From Bacteroidota bacterium (GTDB lineage: Bacteria > Bacteroidota > Bacteroidia > Chitinophagales > Chitinophagaceae), in contig JAFDXH010000031.1 in assembly GCA_018268075.1 (NCBI GenBank), positions 1-48,577 of the forward strand: DNA of 48,577 nucleotides, in the 5' to 3' direction. A program made the translations under genes and the position numbers. Of the stretch, positions 25,452-33,534 are shown in pieces; the stretch's first letter is position 1; every line of letters begins with the position of its first letter. The notes beneath the pieces were generated by a model. The model worked only from the letters and a program-made list of their open reading frames with translations, did no database searches and was not told the DNA's origin.

Positions 25452-25549
25452 AAAAAATAAAATAATTAACTGATTATATTTGTAACACCTAATGCAGGCA
25501 AAAGTCGGAAATAAAAAATATTGTAAAGCCTGCTTTTAAAACAATTATT

Positions 25550-25897
25550 ATGGCTATAAAAATAACTGATGAATGTATTAATTGCGGGGCATGCGAGCCC
25601 GAATGTCCCAACAATGCAATTTATGAAGGTGGTGTAGAGTGGGCTATATCTGATGGCACTACAGTACAGGGCGAAATGATCTTATTGGATGGAAGCACTA
25701 TGAGTACTGAGCAGCGTAACCCACCCATAGCTACCGACATATACTATATAGTACCCGATAAATGCACAGAATGTCAGGGCTTTCATGAAGAGCCACAATG
25801 TGCAGCGGTATGCCCTGTAGATTGCTGTGTGCCAGACGAAATGTACAAGGAAACGGTAGAAGAATTGCTGGCAAAAAAAGACAAAATGCATATATAA
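25550..25897 (+). CDS. 4Fe-4S dicluster ferredoxin
   Basis: A 115-residue ferredoxin with two [4Fe-4S] sites. The first motif is C-x2-C-x2-C-x3-C ([11 protein letters not shown]) near residue 10. The second is expanded ([21 protein letters not shown]), the form of the YfhL-type or Azotobacter-type ferredoxins. Between them lies an insert of about 50 residues. The protein is soluble and cytoplasmic. It is divergent from the LuxC-like reductase and may serve it. A TATATTTG sequence at 25475-25482 matches the Bacteroidota -7 box, although no matching TTTG lies upstream of it. Confidence 0.93.
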   Translation: MAIKITDECINCGACEPECPNNAIYEGGVEWAISDGTTVQGEMILLDGSTMSTEQRNPPIATDIYYIVPDKCTECQGFHEEPQCAAVCPVDCCVPDEMYKETVEELLAKKDKMHI

Positions 25898-25950
25898 TTT
25901 CATACACGAAGTGAAGTATGGCTAAATTGATCACATTGAAAGGGAAAGCT

Positions 25951-26421
25951 ATGAAACAATATCTGAGACTGACCACATTTTCAATCTTTATAATGCTGGC
26001 CTCTTGCAATACACAAACACCCGCTCTTACGGAAAAAAATGCTGATGTTCAGGAAATCATTAATACAGATAAAGCATTCTCAGATATGAGCAGGCAATTA
26101 GGAATGAAGAAGGCATTCATACAATATATAAGTAAAGATGGAGTAATATTAAGGCCTGGGTACTTGCCCATTGTAGGTGCTGATGCCATTGATTACTTAA
26201 GCCAGATTAATGATACAGCTTATACCATTTCGTGGGTACCCTCTCATGGGGAAATTGCAAAGTCTGGTGAAATGGGCTATACCTATGGCATATACACCCT
26301 TGCTGCTAAAGACACAACCTTAAAGGGGACTTATGTAAGCATCTGGAAAAAACAATCAGATGGAGAATGGAAATTTGTTTTGGATTCCGGCAATGAAGGC
26401 GTAGGCTTAGGTGCACGGTAA
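25951..26421 (+). CDS. NTF2-like (SnoaL/DUF4440-type) lipoprotein
   Basis: A 156-residue lipoprotein starting at the ATG at 25951 (signal LRLTTFSIFIMLASC, lipobox Cys19). The body begins DADKAF-like (INTDKAFSDMSRQLGMKKAFIQYISKDGVIL), includes SWVPSHGEIAKSGEMGYTYGIY, and ends with YVSIWKKQSDGEWKFVLDSGN, the layout of DUF4440/SnoaL NTF2-like proteins. An upstream in-frame ATG at 25918 would add 11 basic residues and spoil the signal. It shares the direction of the ferredoxin and lies just before ddl. Function unknown. Confidence 0.83.
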   Translation: MKQYLRLTTFSIFIMLASCNTQTPALTEKNADVQEIINTDKAFSDMSRQLGMKKAFIQYISKDGVILRPGYLPIVGADAIDYLSQINDTAYTISWVPSHGEIAKSGEMGYTYGIYTLAAKDTTLKGTYVSIWKKQSDGEWKFVLDSGNEGVGLGAR

Positions 26422-26435
26422 ACATTAAATTAAAT

Positions 26436-27419
26436 ATGAAATATACAATTGCATTTGTTACAGGAGGATTTGCTGGAGAGGCCGAGGTTTCTTATATGAC
26501 AGCACCCACCATAGAAAAAAATATAGATCCTGAAAAATTCAGCTATTATAAAATAGATATTACCCCCGGTGGATGGTGGCATACTACTCCGGATGGCGAA
26601 AAGATTGCAGTAGATAAAAATGATTTTTCCATTACCTTAAAATCAGGGAAGATTACCTTTGATGCAGTGCTAATAGGCATACATGGCACACCGGGCGAAG
26701 ATGGGAAACTGCAAGGGTATTTCGATCTGATGAAGATACCCTATACATCCTGCAACTGTGCTGTAAGCGCGCTCACCTTTAACAAACGATATACGGTAGC
26801 AGTTGCTGCATTTGCAGGAATCCCTGTTTCAAATTCTATACTATTATTCAGAAAAAATTTTAAAGAGATACCTGAAGAAATAAAAAAGATGAAATACCCA
26901 CTTTTCATCAAACCCAATAATGGCGGATCCAGCATAGGAATGAGTAAGATTTCTCAGGAAAACCAATTAGGGGAAGCAATAGCAAAAGCCTTTGCAGAAG
27001 ATGATCAGGTGTTAGTAGAAGAATATATTGAGGGCCGCGAACTTACTATTGGTGTGTTTTCACATAAAGGTGAAATAATAGCATTGCCTATAACAGAAAT
27101 CAAATCTAAGAAAGACTTTTTTGATTTTGAAGCAAAATACCATGGTGTAAGTGAAGAGGTAACCCCGGCAGAAATTTCTGAAAAAATGCAAGAGCAGGTA
27201 TCTGAGACTGCTAAAAAAATCTATGAAGTTTTTAATTGCAAAGGCGTGATTCGCATAGATTTTATTTATAACAAAGAACAACAAAAGCCCTATATGCTGG
27301 AGATCAATACCGTACCCGGACAAACAGCGGCAAGCATTGTTCCTCAGCAGGTGAAAGAATATGGTTGGGAATTGAGAGATTTTTATACAGCCTTAATAGA
27401 AGAGTGCCTCGATCAATAG
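26436..27419 (+). CDS. ddl: D-alanine--D-alanine ligase
   Basis: A 327-residue ATP-grasp ligase of peptidoglycan precursor synthesis. It has the N-terminal substrate region (GGFAGEAEVSYMT; IGIHGTPGEDGKLQGYFDLMKIPYTSC), the central ATP-grasp segments (YPLFIKPNNGGSSIGMSKI; EEYIEGRELTIGVF) and the C-terminal metal-binding and active-site strand (GVIRIDFIYN; YMLEINTVPGQTAASIVPQQ). In Bacteroidota the gene is typically followed by a PASTA-domain protein, as it is here. Confidence 0.96.
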   Translation: MKYTIAFVTGGFAGEAEVSYMTAPTIEKNIDPEKFSYYKIDITPGGWWHTTPDGEKIAVDKNDFSITLKSGKITFDAVLIGIHGTPGEDGKLQGYFDLMKIPYTSCNCAVSALTFNKRYTVAVAAFAGIPVSNSILLFRKNFKEIPEEIKKMKYPLFIKPNNGGSSIGMSKISQENQLGEAIAKAFAEDDQVLVEEYIEGRELTIGVFSHKGEIIALPITEIKSKKDFFDFEAKYHGVSEEVTPAEISEKMQEQVSETAKKIYEVFNCKGVIRIDFIYNKEQQKPYMLEINTVPGQTAASIVPQQVKEYGWELRDFYTALIEECLDQ

Positions 27420-27574
27420 AAGAACATTTTGTTGCAAATTGATTTTTTTATAATTTCAAAAAACAAAGGATAATTATTTACAATGTGCCAACTAAATATT
27501 ACCATTTGCTTTTAAGATCAACCATTTTTAATTTTATTAAATTGCACCCAATTAAAATAATCTAAAAATCCTAC

Positions 27575-28465
27575 GTGTTTAAATTCCTTTTGCGCCAATC
27601 ATTTATTGTAAATCTGTTAGCGATATTAGTACTCATCTTCGTTTTAGGTTTTGTTTTCTTCGAATCGTTAGGATGGATCACTAATCATGGCAGCTACCTC
27701 AAGGTGCCTTCTGTAGCAGGATTGAGTGTGGATAAAGCTGTAAATCAATTAGAGAAAGAAGGATTTGAGGTGGTGATTACAGATTCTTCTTACAATGATA
27801 GCCTTCCTTTAAATATTGTGAGAAAGCAATTGCCTGAAGCAAATGCAACTGTAAAAGTAAACCGCACCGTATTTTTAAATGTAAATCCGCAAGAACTTCC
27901 GCTGATTGATATGCCCAAGCTGGATGGGCTTAGCTACCGGTTTGCATTAGACAAATTAGAAAAGAACCACCTCTTGCTGAAAGACACCACTATGACGCCT
28001 AATTTTATGAAAGGCTCTGTACTCAGCCAATCTTATAATGGGGCCGAAATAAAGCCCGGAACCAAAATAAGATGGGGCTCTGCCATCAGTCTGGAAATAG
28101 GTGGTGGCAATGAAAATATAATGATCAAAGTACCTAACCTCGTAGGGCTTACTGTAACTGAAGCACGCGACGTTTTGAAAACCAATTCTATTGTACTCGC
28201 ATCCATACTCACCACAGGCGAAATCACGGATACTGCTAATGCATTTGTATTTCGACAAAATCCTGATGTAGCGGGGACAGACAATACACCATTTTATATA
28301 CAGCCCGGGCAAACAATGGATATCTGGATTCAAAAAGAGAAACCGGTAACAGATTCATTACAAGCCACCAACCCTTCGCAAAGCACACCACCTGTAATCA
28401 TACAACAGAAACCGCCAACAGTAATACAACAGGAACCCTCAAAAAAAACAACTGAAAAAAAATAA
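27575..28465 (+). CDS. Membrane-anchored PASTA-domain protein
   Basis: A 296-residue protein starting at GTG. An N-terminal transmembrane anchor (about residues 11-32) is followed by three PASTA-like repeats, near 45-105, 112-178 and 190-255. They are marked by VPSVAGLSVDKAVNQLEKEGF, MPKLDGLSYRFALDKLEKN and VPNLVGLTVTEARDVLKTN. The C-terminal 40 residues are Gln/Pro/Thr-rich and disordered. PASTA domains bind peptidoglycan-like ligands; with no kinase or transpeptidase domain attached, this is an envelope scaffold whose partner is unknown. It lies 155 bp after ddl. Confidence 0.9.
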   Translation: MFKFLLRQSFIVNLLAILVLIFVLGFVFFESLGWITNHGSYLKVPSVAGLSVDKAVNQLEKEGFEVVITDSSYNDSLPLNIVRKQLPEANATVKVNRTVFLNVNPQELPLIDMPKLDGLSYRFALDKLEKNHLLLKDTTMTPNFMKGSVLSQSYNGAEIKPGTKIRWGSAISLEIGGGNENIMIKVPNLVGLTVTEARDVLKTNSIVLASILTTGEITDTANAFVFRQNPDVAGTDNTPFYIQPGQTMDIWIQKEKPVTDSLQATNPSQSTPPVIIQQKPPTVIQQEPSKKTTEKK

Positions 28466-28470
28466 ACCCT

Positions 28471-28779
28471 ATGGAAAACATTAACCCCGAAGAACTAAAA
28501 GCACGATTAGATAATGGTGAAAAAATAAACCTCATTGATGTGCGAGAGCCAGCCGAAACGGCAGAATACAATATTGGTGGCATTGCCTTTCCTCTTGGTA
28601 AAATTCAAAGTATGCAAACAGAAGACCTTGAGCCACTAAAGGATGAAGAAGTGATTTGCTATTGCCGTAGCGGGCAGCGCAGCCAGATGGCAGCAATGGT
28701 ACTGGAACAATTAGGCTTCACTAATGTAAAAAATCTTAAAGGTGGGATGCTCGCTTGGAAAGAGCATTTAAACTCCTAA
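28471..28779 (+). CDS. Rhodanese-like sulfurtransferase
   Basis: A 102-residue single rhodanese domain. The catalytic loop CRSGQRS has its Cys near residue 70, after the VICYCRSG strand, and LIDVREPAETAEYNIGGIAFPL is the conserved N-terminal rhodanese stretch. There is no signal peptide, so it is cytoplasmic. It starts 5 bp after the PASTA gene, so the two are likely co-transcribed. Substrate and role are not readable from sequence; thiosulfate and persulfide transfer are typical. Confidence 0.92.
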   Translation: MENINPEELKARLDNGEKINLIDVREPAETAEYNIGGIAFPLGKIQSMQTEDLEPLKDEEVICYCRSGQRSQMAAMVLEQLGFTNVKNLKGGMLAWKEHLNS

Positions 28780-28889
28780 AAAATATGGGCAGCACTTTGT
28801 GATCAAAACAAATGAAGGGTCTATTGAAACTTGGCTATCCTGCATAATATATGCGCCATGATACTATTTTAATTCTCAAAATAATCTAC

Positions 28890-29261
28890 ATGAAAAAGGG
28901 ATTGATTACCATACTATTGTTAATACTCTCTAACACCTTCATGACTTTTGCATGGTATGGGCACCTGAAGTTTAAGCAGATGAATTGGTTTAATAGCTTA
29001 GGATTGGTAAGTATTATTCTTATTAGTTGGGGCATAGCTCTTTTTGAATATTCTTTTCAGGTACCGGCTAACCGTATTGGTTTCAATGAGAATGGCGGCC
29101 CTTTCAGCCTATGGCAGTTAAAGGTCATTCAGGAGGTGATTACACTTACCGTTTTTACGGTCTTTACTATTATCTTTTTCAAAAACGAAACTTTTAGGAT
29201 CAATCACCTCATTGGTTTTGGACTTTTAATCCTGGCGGTCTATTTTATTTTTAAAAAATAG
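28890..29261 (+). CDS. DMT-superfamily small membrane protein (DUF486-like)
   Basis: A 123-residue protein with four transmembrane segments (about residues 4-22, 32-52, 76-96 and 100-118). The features LSNTFMTFAWYGHLKF, ISWGIALFEYSFQVPANRIG and NGGPFSLWQLKVIQEVITLTVF match the DUF486/DMT family of small transporter-like proteins. I chose the ATG at 28890; an ATG 39 bp upstream would add 13 residues without conserved character. Transported substrate unknown. Confidence 0.85.
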   Translation: MKKGLITILLLILSNTFMTFAWYGHLKFKQMNWFNSLGLVSIILISWGIALFEYSFQVPANRIGFNENGGPFSLWQLKVIQEVITLTVFTVFTIIFFKNETFRINHLIGFGLLILAVYFIFKK

Positions 29262-29483
29262 TAAAGGTTAACCCGAAACCTTTCCACCGGACTTTCTTTT
29301 TTTTCGCAGATTTAAGGGTGATTTTCAAAGTAATAATTTGGTCATTTTTCAACTGTCAAATAAACCAATTCTCATTTAATTGTCAATACTCAAGTTGAAG
29401 ATAGGCAAGATGGAAACTTTTCCGTTCTTGTATCAATTGGATATTGGGAGTCTTCCCAAATTAATGTATCATTAAAATGATTT

Positions 29484-30389
29484 ATGAAAAAAATGCGCCC
29501 CTGCCTTTTTGTTTGTGCTGCTTTCTTCTGCTGGATTCCAAAAATGCAAGCTCAGGATTCAGCTAAAAGCGACGAAACTGAAAAATCTCATTTTGAAGCC
29601 GGATTGAGTTATCTAAGCAACAACATTTATCTTGGAAGGCAAGATTCTTTAAGGGTTCCGTACCTGACACCGACCTTTAGCTATTATCATAAATCAGGTA
29701 TTTATTTCAGCAGTTCTCTTTCTTACCTCAATAGTGAAGGGGTAAGCCGTATTGATCTTTTTGATATTGATGCAGGGTATAGTTTTACGGCATCCAATCT
29801 ATCAGGTGATTTCTATGTTGAAAAAGATTTTTATAACAGCCAAAGCCAAAATGTAAAAGCAGAAACCAAGGGAAGTGTAAATGGAACCCTTTCCTACGAT
29901 TTGGGGTTTATAAAACCCGTAATGCAGGGCGGAATTGAATTGAATAAGGTAAATGATTATTACGCTGCGCTTGGCGTGAGCCATACTTTTTCTTTATTGA
30001 ATGACCAACTTGAAATTGACCCTTCTTTTTTAGTAAACGCAAGCACCCAGAACGCATATAATTCCTACTACCATAAAAGGAAATTTGCAACAAAAAGGAA
30101 ACAAACCGGAGCATTTACTTCTATTCAAGCTTATTTGCAAAATGCTTCCGATTTTAAAATAATGGATTATGAATTCAGTTTGCCTACCGATTACACGGCT
30201 GGTAAATTTACATTCGACTTTACTCCTACAGCGGCGGTACCCGTAAATCCAAATGTAGTTGTGGAAACAGTTACGCCGCCTTCCGGCATATCCGAAACCA
30301 AAACAAAGACTGAAAAAATAACAAACACATTTTTCTGGTCTATTGGAGTAACTTATAATTTCGGATTAAAAAAAATAAAAAATAATTAA
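29484..30389 (+). CDS. Outer-membrane beta-barrel-like secreted protein
   Basis: A 301-residue protein with a Sec signal peptide (about residues 1-23, ending MQAQ). The mature part alternates polar and aromatic/hydrophobic residues (YLTPTFSYYHKSGIYFSSSLSYLN; IDLFDIDAGYSFTASNLSGDFYVEKDF) and ends VGVTYNFGLKKIKNN with an aromatic residue near the C terminus. That is typical of an outer-membrane barrel of about 12 strands. No specific family is recognised. It lies between the DUF486 gene and tRNA-Lys. Confidence 0.75.
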   Translation: MKKMRPCLFVCAAFFCWIPKMQAQDSAKSDETEKSHFEAGLSYLSNNIYLGRQDSLRVPYLTPTFSYYHKSGIYFSSSLSYLNSEGVSRIDLFDIDAGYSFTASNLSGDFYVEKDFYNSQSQNVKAETKGSVNGTLSYDLGFIKPVMQGGIELNKVNDYYAALGVSHTFSLLNDQLEIDPSFLVNASTQNAYNSYYHKRKFATKRKQTGAFTSIQAYLQNASDFKIMDYEFSLPTDYTAGKFTFDFTPTAAVPVNPNVVVETVTPPSGISETKTKTEKITNTFFWSIGVTYNFGLKKIKNN

Positions 30390-30447
30390 TCCTAATCATA
30401 GAATTGTTCCTTTTTTACCTAAATTAAATAGGGCGGATCAATTTTTC

Positions 30448-30480
30448 TTTGCAAAAATCTATTGAATGAAATTATATTTG
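30448..30480 (+). promoter_or_regulatory. Bacteroidota-type promoter of tRNA-Lys
   Basis: A -33 TTTG (30448-30451) and a -7 TATATTTG (30473-30480) are separated by 21 bp. This matches the Bacteroidota sigma-AB consensus TTTG-N19-21-TAnnTTTG. The tRNA 5' end lies 12 bp downstream. Confidence 0.8.
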
Positions 30481-30492
30481 CACACCATTTCA

Positions 30493-30565
30493 GACTCCGT
30501 AGCTCAGTTGGTAGAGCAATTGACTCTTAATCAATGGGTCCAGGGTTCGAGTCCCTGCGGGGTCA
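30493..30565 (+). tRNA. tRNA-Lys (anticodon CTT)
   Basis: A 73-nt cloverleaf. The acceptor arms GACTCCG and CGGGGTC pair, with one G-T pair. The D arm contains AGCTCAGTTGGTAGAGC, and the anticodon arm ATTGA-CTCTTAA-TCAAT gives anticodon CTT, decoding AAG. The T arm has GGTTCGAGTCC. The discriminator is A and no CCA is encoded. It stands alone, just before an accessory region, but its 3' end is not duplicated in the window. Confidence 0.97.
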
Positions 30566-30698
30566 CAATTTTTTATAAAGGATATTTTTAAGGGATAGCT
30601 CCCTTTTTTTTTAAACCGAAGTTAATTAGCTCTTTTCAAGAGTTTTTTTTCGATGCCAGAAAAAGGAGGGCAATCAGTAGCTACAATAATAAAAATAA

Positions 30699-30998
30699 AT
30701 GCCCAACAGATCGTCGCAACATATTTTAAATACTTCTGCAACCTTGTTAGGTTTCTGTCTTTTTGTGATTACCTCTTTGCACACTTCAAACTATGCATCC
30801 AAAAGCGTGATTGACGAATTTACTTCTGGCATCGCCTTGAGCCTTATTTTTTCATGTTTGTTTTCCTTTTTTTCTTTAAGAGCTAAGAATATTAACACAG
30901 AAAAACGAGCAGAAAAAATAGGAGAATACTTTTTTGGTTTTGCACTATTAGGCATTATGGCCATTATCATCTTATTACTTCTTGATGTAATTAAGTAG
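30699..30998 (+). CDS. Unknown small membrane protein
   Basis: A 99-residue protein with three hydrophobic segments (about residues 12-30, 40-60 and 76-97). The last two flank the basic stretch LRAKNINTEKRAEK, suggesting a cytoplasmic loop. I do not recognise a family. Its start is an ATG after an A-rich region. It lies 134 bp after the tRNA and just before the first 213-bp repeat. Confidence 0.6.
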   Translation: MPNRSSQHILNTSATLLGFCLFVITSLHTSNYASKSVIDEFTSGIALSLIFSCLFSFFSLRAKNINTEKRAEKIGEYFFGFALLGIMAIIILLLLDVIK

Positions 30999-31010
30999 GG
31001 ATTTTAATTT

Positions 31011-31223
31011 GTAAAAAGGCTACCCAATTCCCTGAATAATATTTCAGCATTCCAAAACTATTTGCTCAATACTGATAAAATTTTGCAGATGAATAATTAT
31101 AATCCTCCGGCAATTCACCCAAACCTGCATTAACCGGATTTCTGCCGTTGGCCGGAGATTAGACGGCGGCCTCGCACGAGTATAAAGTAAAGGTTTGCAA
31201 TTAAAGGGAACTCCCATAGAGGC
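31011..31223. repeat. 213-bp direct repeat, left copy
   Basis: This segment runs from GTAAAAAGG to the CATAGAGGC end and recurs at 33535-33747 with about 90% identity by eye, including single-base indels. It contains a GC-rich dyad (GCCGT arm with ACGGC) and a minus-strand 25-codon transposase tail. The two copies bracket the HIRAN/J-domain/toxin cassette. The bases to 31324 beyond the repeat hold a small GGCCAACGGCC palindrome and no gene. Confidence 0.9.
31066..31143 (-). pseudogene. 3' remnant of an IS200/RAYT-type transposase
   Basis: Read on the minus strand, 25 codons and a stop encode RNPVNAGLGELPEDYNYSS and AKFYQY. This matches the C-terminal end of Y1 (IS200/REP-associated) tyrosine transposases, where NPV-x-AGL...PEDY-x-YSSA...FY is conserved. 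In-frame coding stops at a TAA a few codons upstream, where the sequence becomes GC-rich and palindromic, so only the tail survives. It is non-functional. Confidence 0.75.
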
Positions 31224-31324
31224 CAATACAACACATAAAAATTTCCAATTAAGAAATGTTTTTAGCGCCTAAAGTATGGCCAACGGCCTACTGAATTCTC
31301 AAAATTTATACATGGTAAGCCTGG

Positions 31325-31714
31325 CTAATCTTTCAGCATTATTTTTATTTCGAGCTTTAGCCAGTTGCCCTCCATTTCTTTTGCATGAATGGTGGCATAA
31401 AATTGTTTGCCTGCATCCATAAGCCGTGCGAGCACTTCGTTTTTATCTTTGGGAATATAGCCCACTTTTGTATCTCCAAACCAAAGCGCCACCGCAAAAT
31501 GATCAAATTCATTATCGCCTTCACGCTTCATTTCCAATTGTACAGTTTCCTTTAATTCGTCCTGCACCTTGTCTAATTTTCGAAAAGAAGTGCCGGCCAC
31601 CAAACATTCTAAAACCAATATTTCGCGAGCAAAAACATCAATCGAAAAATTGCCCTTGCTTAATGCAGCAAGCAACCCGGGATTTACTTTGATTAAACTT
31701 TCATTTTGATTCAT
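31325..31714 (-). CDS. HIRAN-domain protein
   Basis: A 129-residue protein whose residues 35-120 match a stand-alone HIRAN domain. LVAGTSFRKLDKVQDELK, VQLEMKREGDNEFDHFAVALWF, KVGYIPKDKNEVLARLMDAGKQFYATI and the final LKLEIKIML contain the characteristic GT-x-F and R-x-x-x-N-x-x-D elements. HIRAN domains (named from HIP116/Rad5) bind 3'-OH DNA ends and are also found alone in bacteria. The start overlaps the preceding J-domain gene by 4 bp (ATGA), so the two are co-translated. It is cytoplasmic. A DNA-end-sensing or repair/defence role is plausible, not shown. Confidence 0.85.
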   Translation of the reverse strand: MNQNESLIKVNPGLLAALSKGNFSIDVFAREILVLECLVAGTSFRKLDKVQDELKETVQLEMKREGDNEFDHFAVALWFGDTKVGYIPKDKNEVLARLMDAGKQFYATIHAKEMEGNWLKLEIKIMLKD

Positions 31715-32508
31715 AATACATTAATCATTTGCTGGTATTGCTGTGTTAATTCATTTTCATATTCTGCTAATTTATTCAGCTCCTTTTTCAATTCTTCTGA
31801 TTGCTCGTTCACCCAATCCTCATCTTTTATTTGCTGCTCCATCGTAAACGGAAACTCACTTCGTATCTGTACTATTTGTTCATTCAAAATTTTAATGCCT
31901 TCTTTTAAAACTTCCATTCTCAGCGTAATTTCTTCCTCTGTTAATTCTGCTACTTTATTGCCGGCATCCATTAATTCTTTTTCATAAACCACCTGCATGG
32001 CTTTTAGTTTTTCCAGGTCGCCATTTTCATAAGCCTCTTTTACGAGGTACCATAAATTGATTTGCTCGTCGGTTAAATTTTCATTTACATCAGGATGTAA
32101 TTGTTTAGCAAACTGCTTATATAAATTCCTAAGTTCAGCGCTGCGCTGCGGAGATTCCAAATGACTCAGCAGGTTTTTCGAATTTTCCAATTTCGCCACT
32201 TCATTCATAATCCTAGATTCTGCTTCAGCAAGCTCAGATGCCACCTGCAATTCTATTTCGGTTATATCTACTTTTTTATTTTGATTGATGGCCGCGCGTA
32301 CCAGTTCTATTTTTCTTTTTAATGCTCTTATTCTAAGCTGCAATTGCAACCTTTCTATTTGTAAATAGCCAATGCGGGTATTATACAACGCTTCCAACTG
32401 CGGCTTTCCCCATTGCAACAAAACATCTTTATCGTTTAATAATTTGATGTATTCCGTTTTTAATAAATCATATTGTTCCAGCAATTGTTCTTTTGATAAG
32501 GGGTTCAT
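31711..32508 (-). CDS. J-domain coiled-coil protein
   Basis: A 265-residue protein starting at the ATG at 32508; a GTG at 32535 would add nine residues. Long coiled coils (about residues 5-110 and 180-260) flank a short J-domain-like segment with the HPD triad (H138-P139-D140). LRNLYKQFAKQLHPDVNENL leads into NLWYLVKEAYENGDLEKLKAM, which resembles J-domain helices II-IV. HPD suggests recruitment of DnaK. There is no zinc finger or client-binding CTD, so this is a specialised J protein. It is paired with the downstream HIRAN gene by a 4-bp overlap. Similar pairs are not known to me as a named system. Confidence 0.75.
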   Translation of the reverse strand: MNPLSKEQLLEQYDLLKTEYIKLLNDKDVLLQWGKPQLEALYNTRIGYLQIERLQLQLRIRALKRKIELVRAAINQNKKVDITEIELQVASELAEAESRIMNEVAKLENSKNLLSHLESPQRSAELRNLYKQFAKQLHPDVNENLTDEQINLWYLVKEAYENGDLEKLKAMQVVYEKELMDAGNKVAELTEEEITLRMEVLKEGIKILNEQIVQIRSEFPFTMEQQIKDEDWVNEQSEELKKELNKLAEYENELTQQYQQMINVL

Positions 32509-32714
32509 GTTTCTCTTTTTAATATTTCTTCCCACATTTTCGCTATTCGTTCCTGTGCAATTATATTAAATAATTCTTCCAGAAATAAATTTATCTCTTC
32601 TATAGTTTTTTGCAGGATAAATTCTTGGATTGCACTCTATTTGATCAGATATTTAAACAATCTAATTTACTCGCAAAATTTATTTAACTTTATCTACCAA
32701 AAACATGGAAGAAA

Positions 32715-32918
32715 ATGTTGATAGAAAGAACATCAAGAGAAGTTATCATTCGTTTGCCGTCTTCAGTAGACACGACAGGACTACAACGGCTTATTGATTA
32801 CCTAACTTACAAAGAAGCAACTGCAAATTCCCTGGCGACACAAGACCAGGTGGACAAACTTGCAAACGAGGTGAAAAAAGGTTGGTGGAAAAAAAATCGT
32901 AAACGCTTTATTAAATGA
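32715..32918 (+). CDS. Antitoxin of a PIN-type toxin-antitoxin pair
   Basis: A 67-residue protein, MLIERTSREVIIRLPSSVDTTGL followed by LQRLIDYLTYKEATA and a basic tail (KKGWWKKNRKRFIK). The first part resembles the ribbon-forming N-terminal of small antitoxins; the end is strongly basic. It overlaps the PIN toxin gene by 4 bp (ATGA), the normal antitoxin-first layout. The antitoxin family is not certain from sequence alone; position and length carry the call. Confidence 0.8.
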   Translation: MLIERTSREVIIRLPSSVDTTGLQRLIDYLTYKEATANSLATQDQVDKLANEVKKGWWKKNRKRFIK

Positions 32919-33364
32919 GAAAAATAATTGTTGACACCAACATTATTTTCTCTTGCCTACTCAATTCGCAAGGCACAATTGGCGACCTTATTTTCAATTC
33001 TGAAAATATTTTTGAGTTTTACAGCAATCAGTATATGCGATTTGAAATTCGTAACCACTGGGATAAACTCAAAAGGCTTTCTAAACTGACTGATTTGGAG
33101 TTGGAGACCGCTTATGAAAAGATGCAGACAAAGTTTACCTTCATTAATGAGGAATTAATACCGCAAAGCGATTGGAAAAAAACTGAAACATTGCTTGCAG
33201 GAATAGATTTGGACGACACTGATTTCGTTGCACTTACCAAACATTTGAAAGGTGGTTTATGGACAGGAGACAAACCGCTATATGATGGACTAAAGGCAAA
33301 GTGTTTTCGTACAGTTTACAATACACAAGATTTACTTAAACTTCGCAACAGACTGTCAAGATAA
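32915..33364 (+). CDS. PIN-domain ribonuclease toxin (VapC-like)
   Basis: A 149-residue PIN-domain protein with acidic catalytic residues in order. Asp7 lies in IIVDTNI, the Glu in YMRFEIRNHW near residue 44, the Asp pair in IDLDDTDFVAL near 105, and the last Asp in WTGDKPLYDGL near 122. PIN toxins of the VapC class cleave RNA, often tRNA or rRNA. It is paired with the overlapping upstream antitoxin gene. The pair is divergent from the J-domain/HIRAN pair, sharing a spacer of about 200 bp, and is inside the direct-repeat cassette. Confidence 0.9.
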   Translation: MRKIIVDTNIIFSCLLNSQGTIGDLIFNSENIFEFYSNQYMRFEIRNHWDKLKRLSKLTDLELETAYEKMQTKFTFINEELIPQSDWKKTETLLAGIDLDDTDFVALTKHLKGGLWTGDKPLYDGLKAKCFRTVYNTQDLLKLRNRLSR

Positions 33365-33534
33365 TAAACGGTGTGCGACAATAGACAGATTTTTTTTGGA
33401 AATCCGGAATCGAAGTTTTGTGATTATCTATCCATATAATAAGATTCTGACGTTTATTTACAAATTGAGCTACGGTACCATTTTTAAAAACCTCCATGTG
33501 CCAGGCATCCCAAAGTGGCCAACGGCTTTCGGGT

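Noticed and set aside
30493-30565. tRNA-Lys as an integration site for the accessory cassette
   Set aside because: The tRNA 3' end (for example GGGTTCGAGTCC) is not repeated elsewhere in the window, and the cassette borders are the 213-bp repeats.
31044-31226. A 60-codon frame inside the left repeat on the minus strand
   Set aside because: It crosses the palindromic part of the repeat in a frame different from the transposase tail and is matched by a decayed copy to the right.
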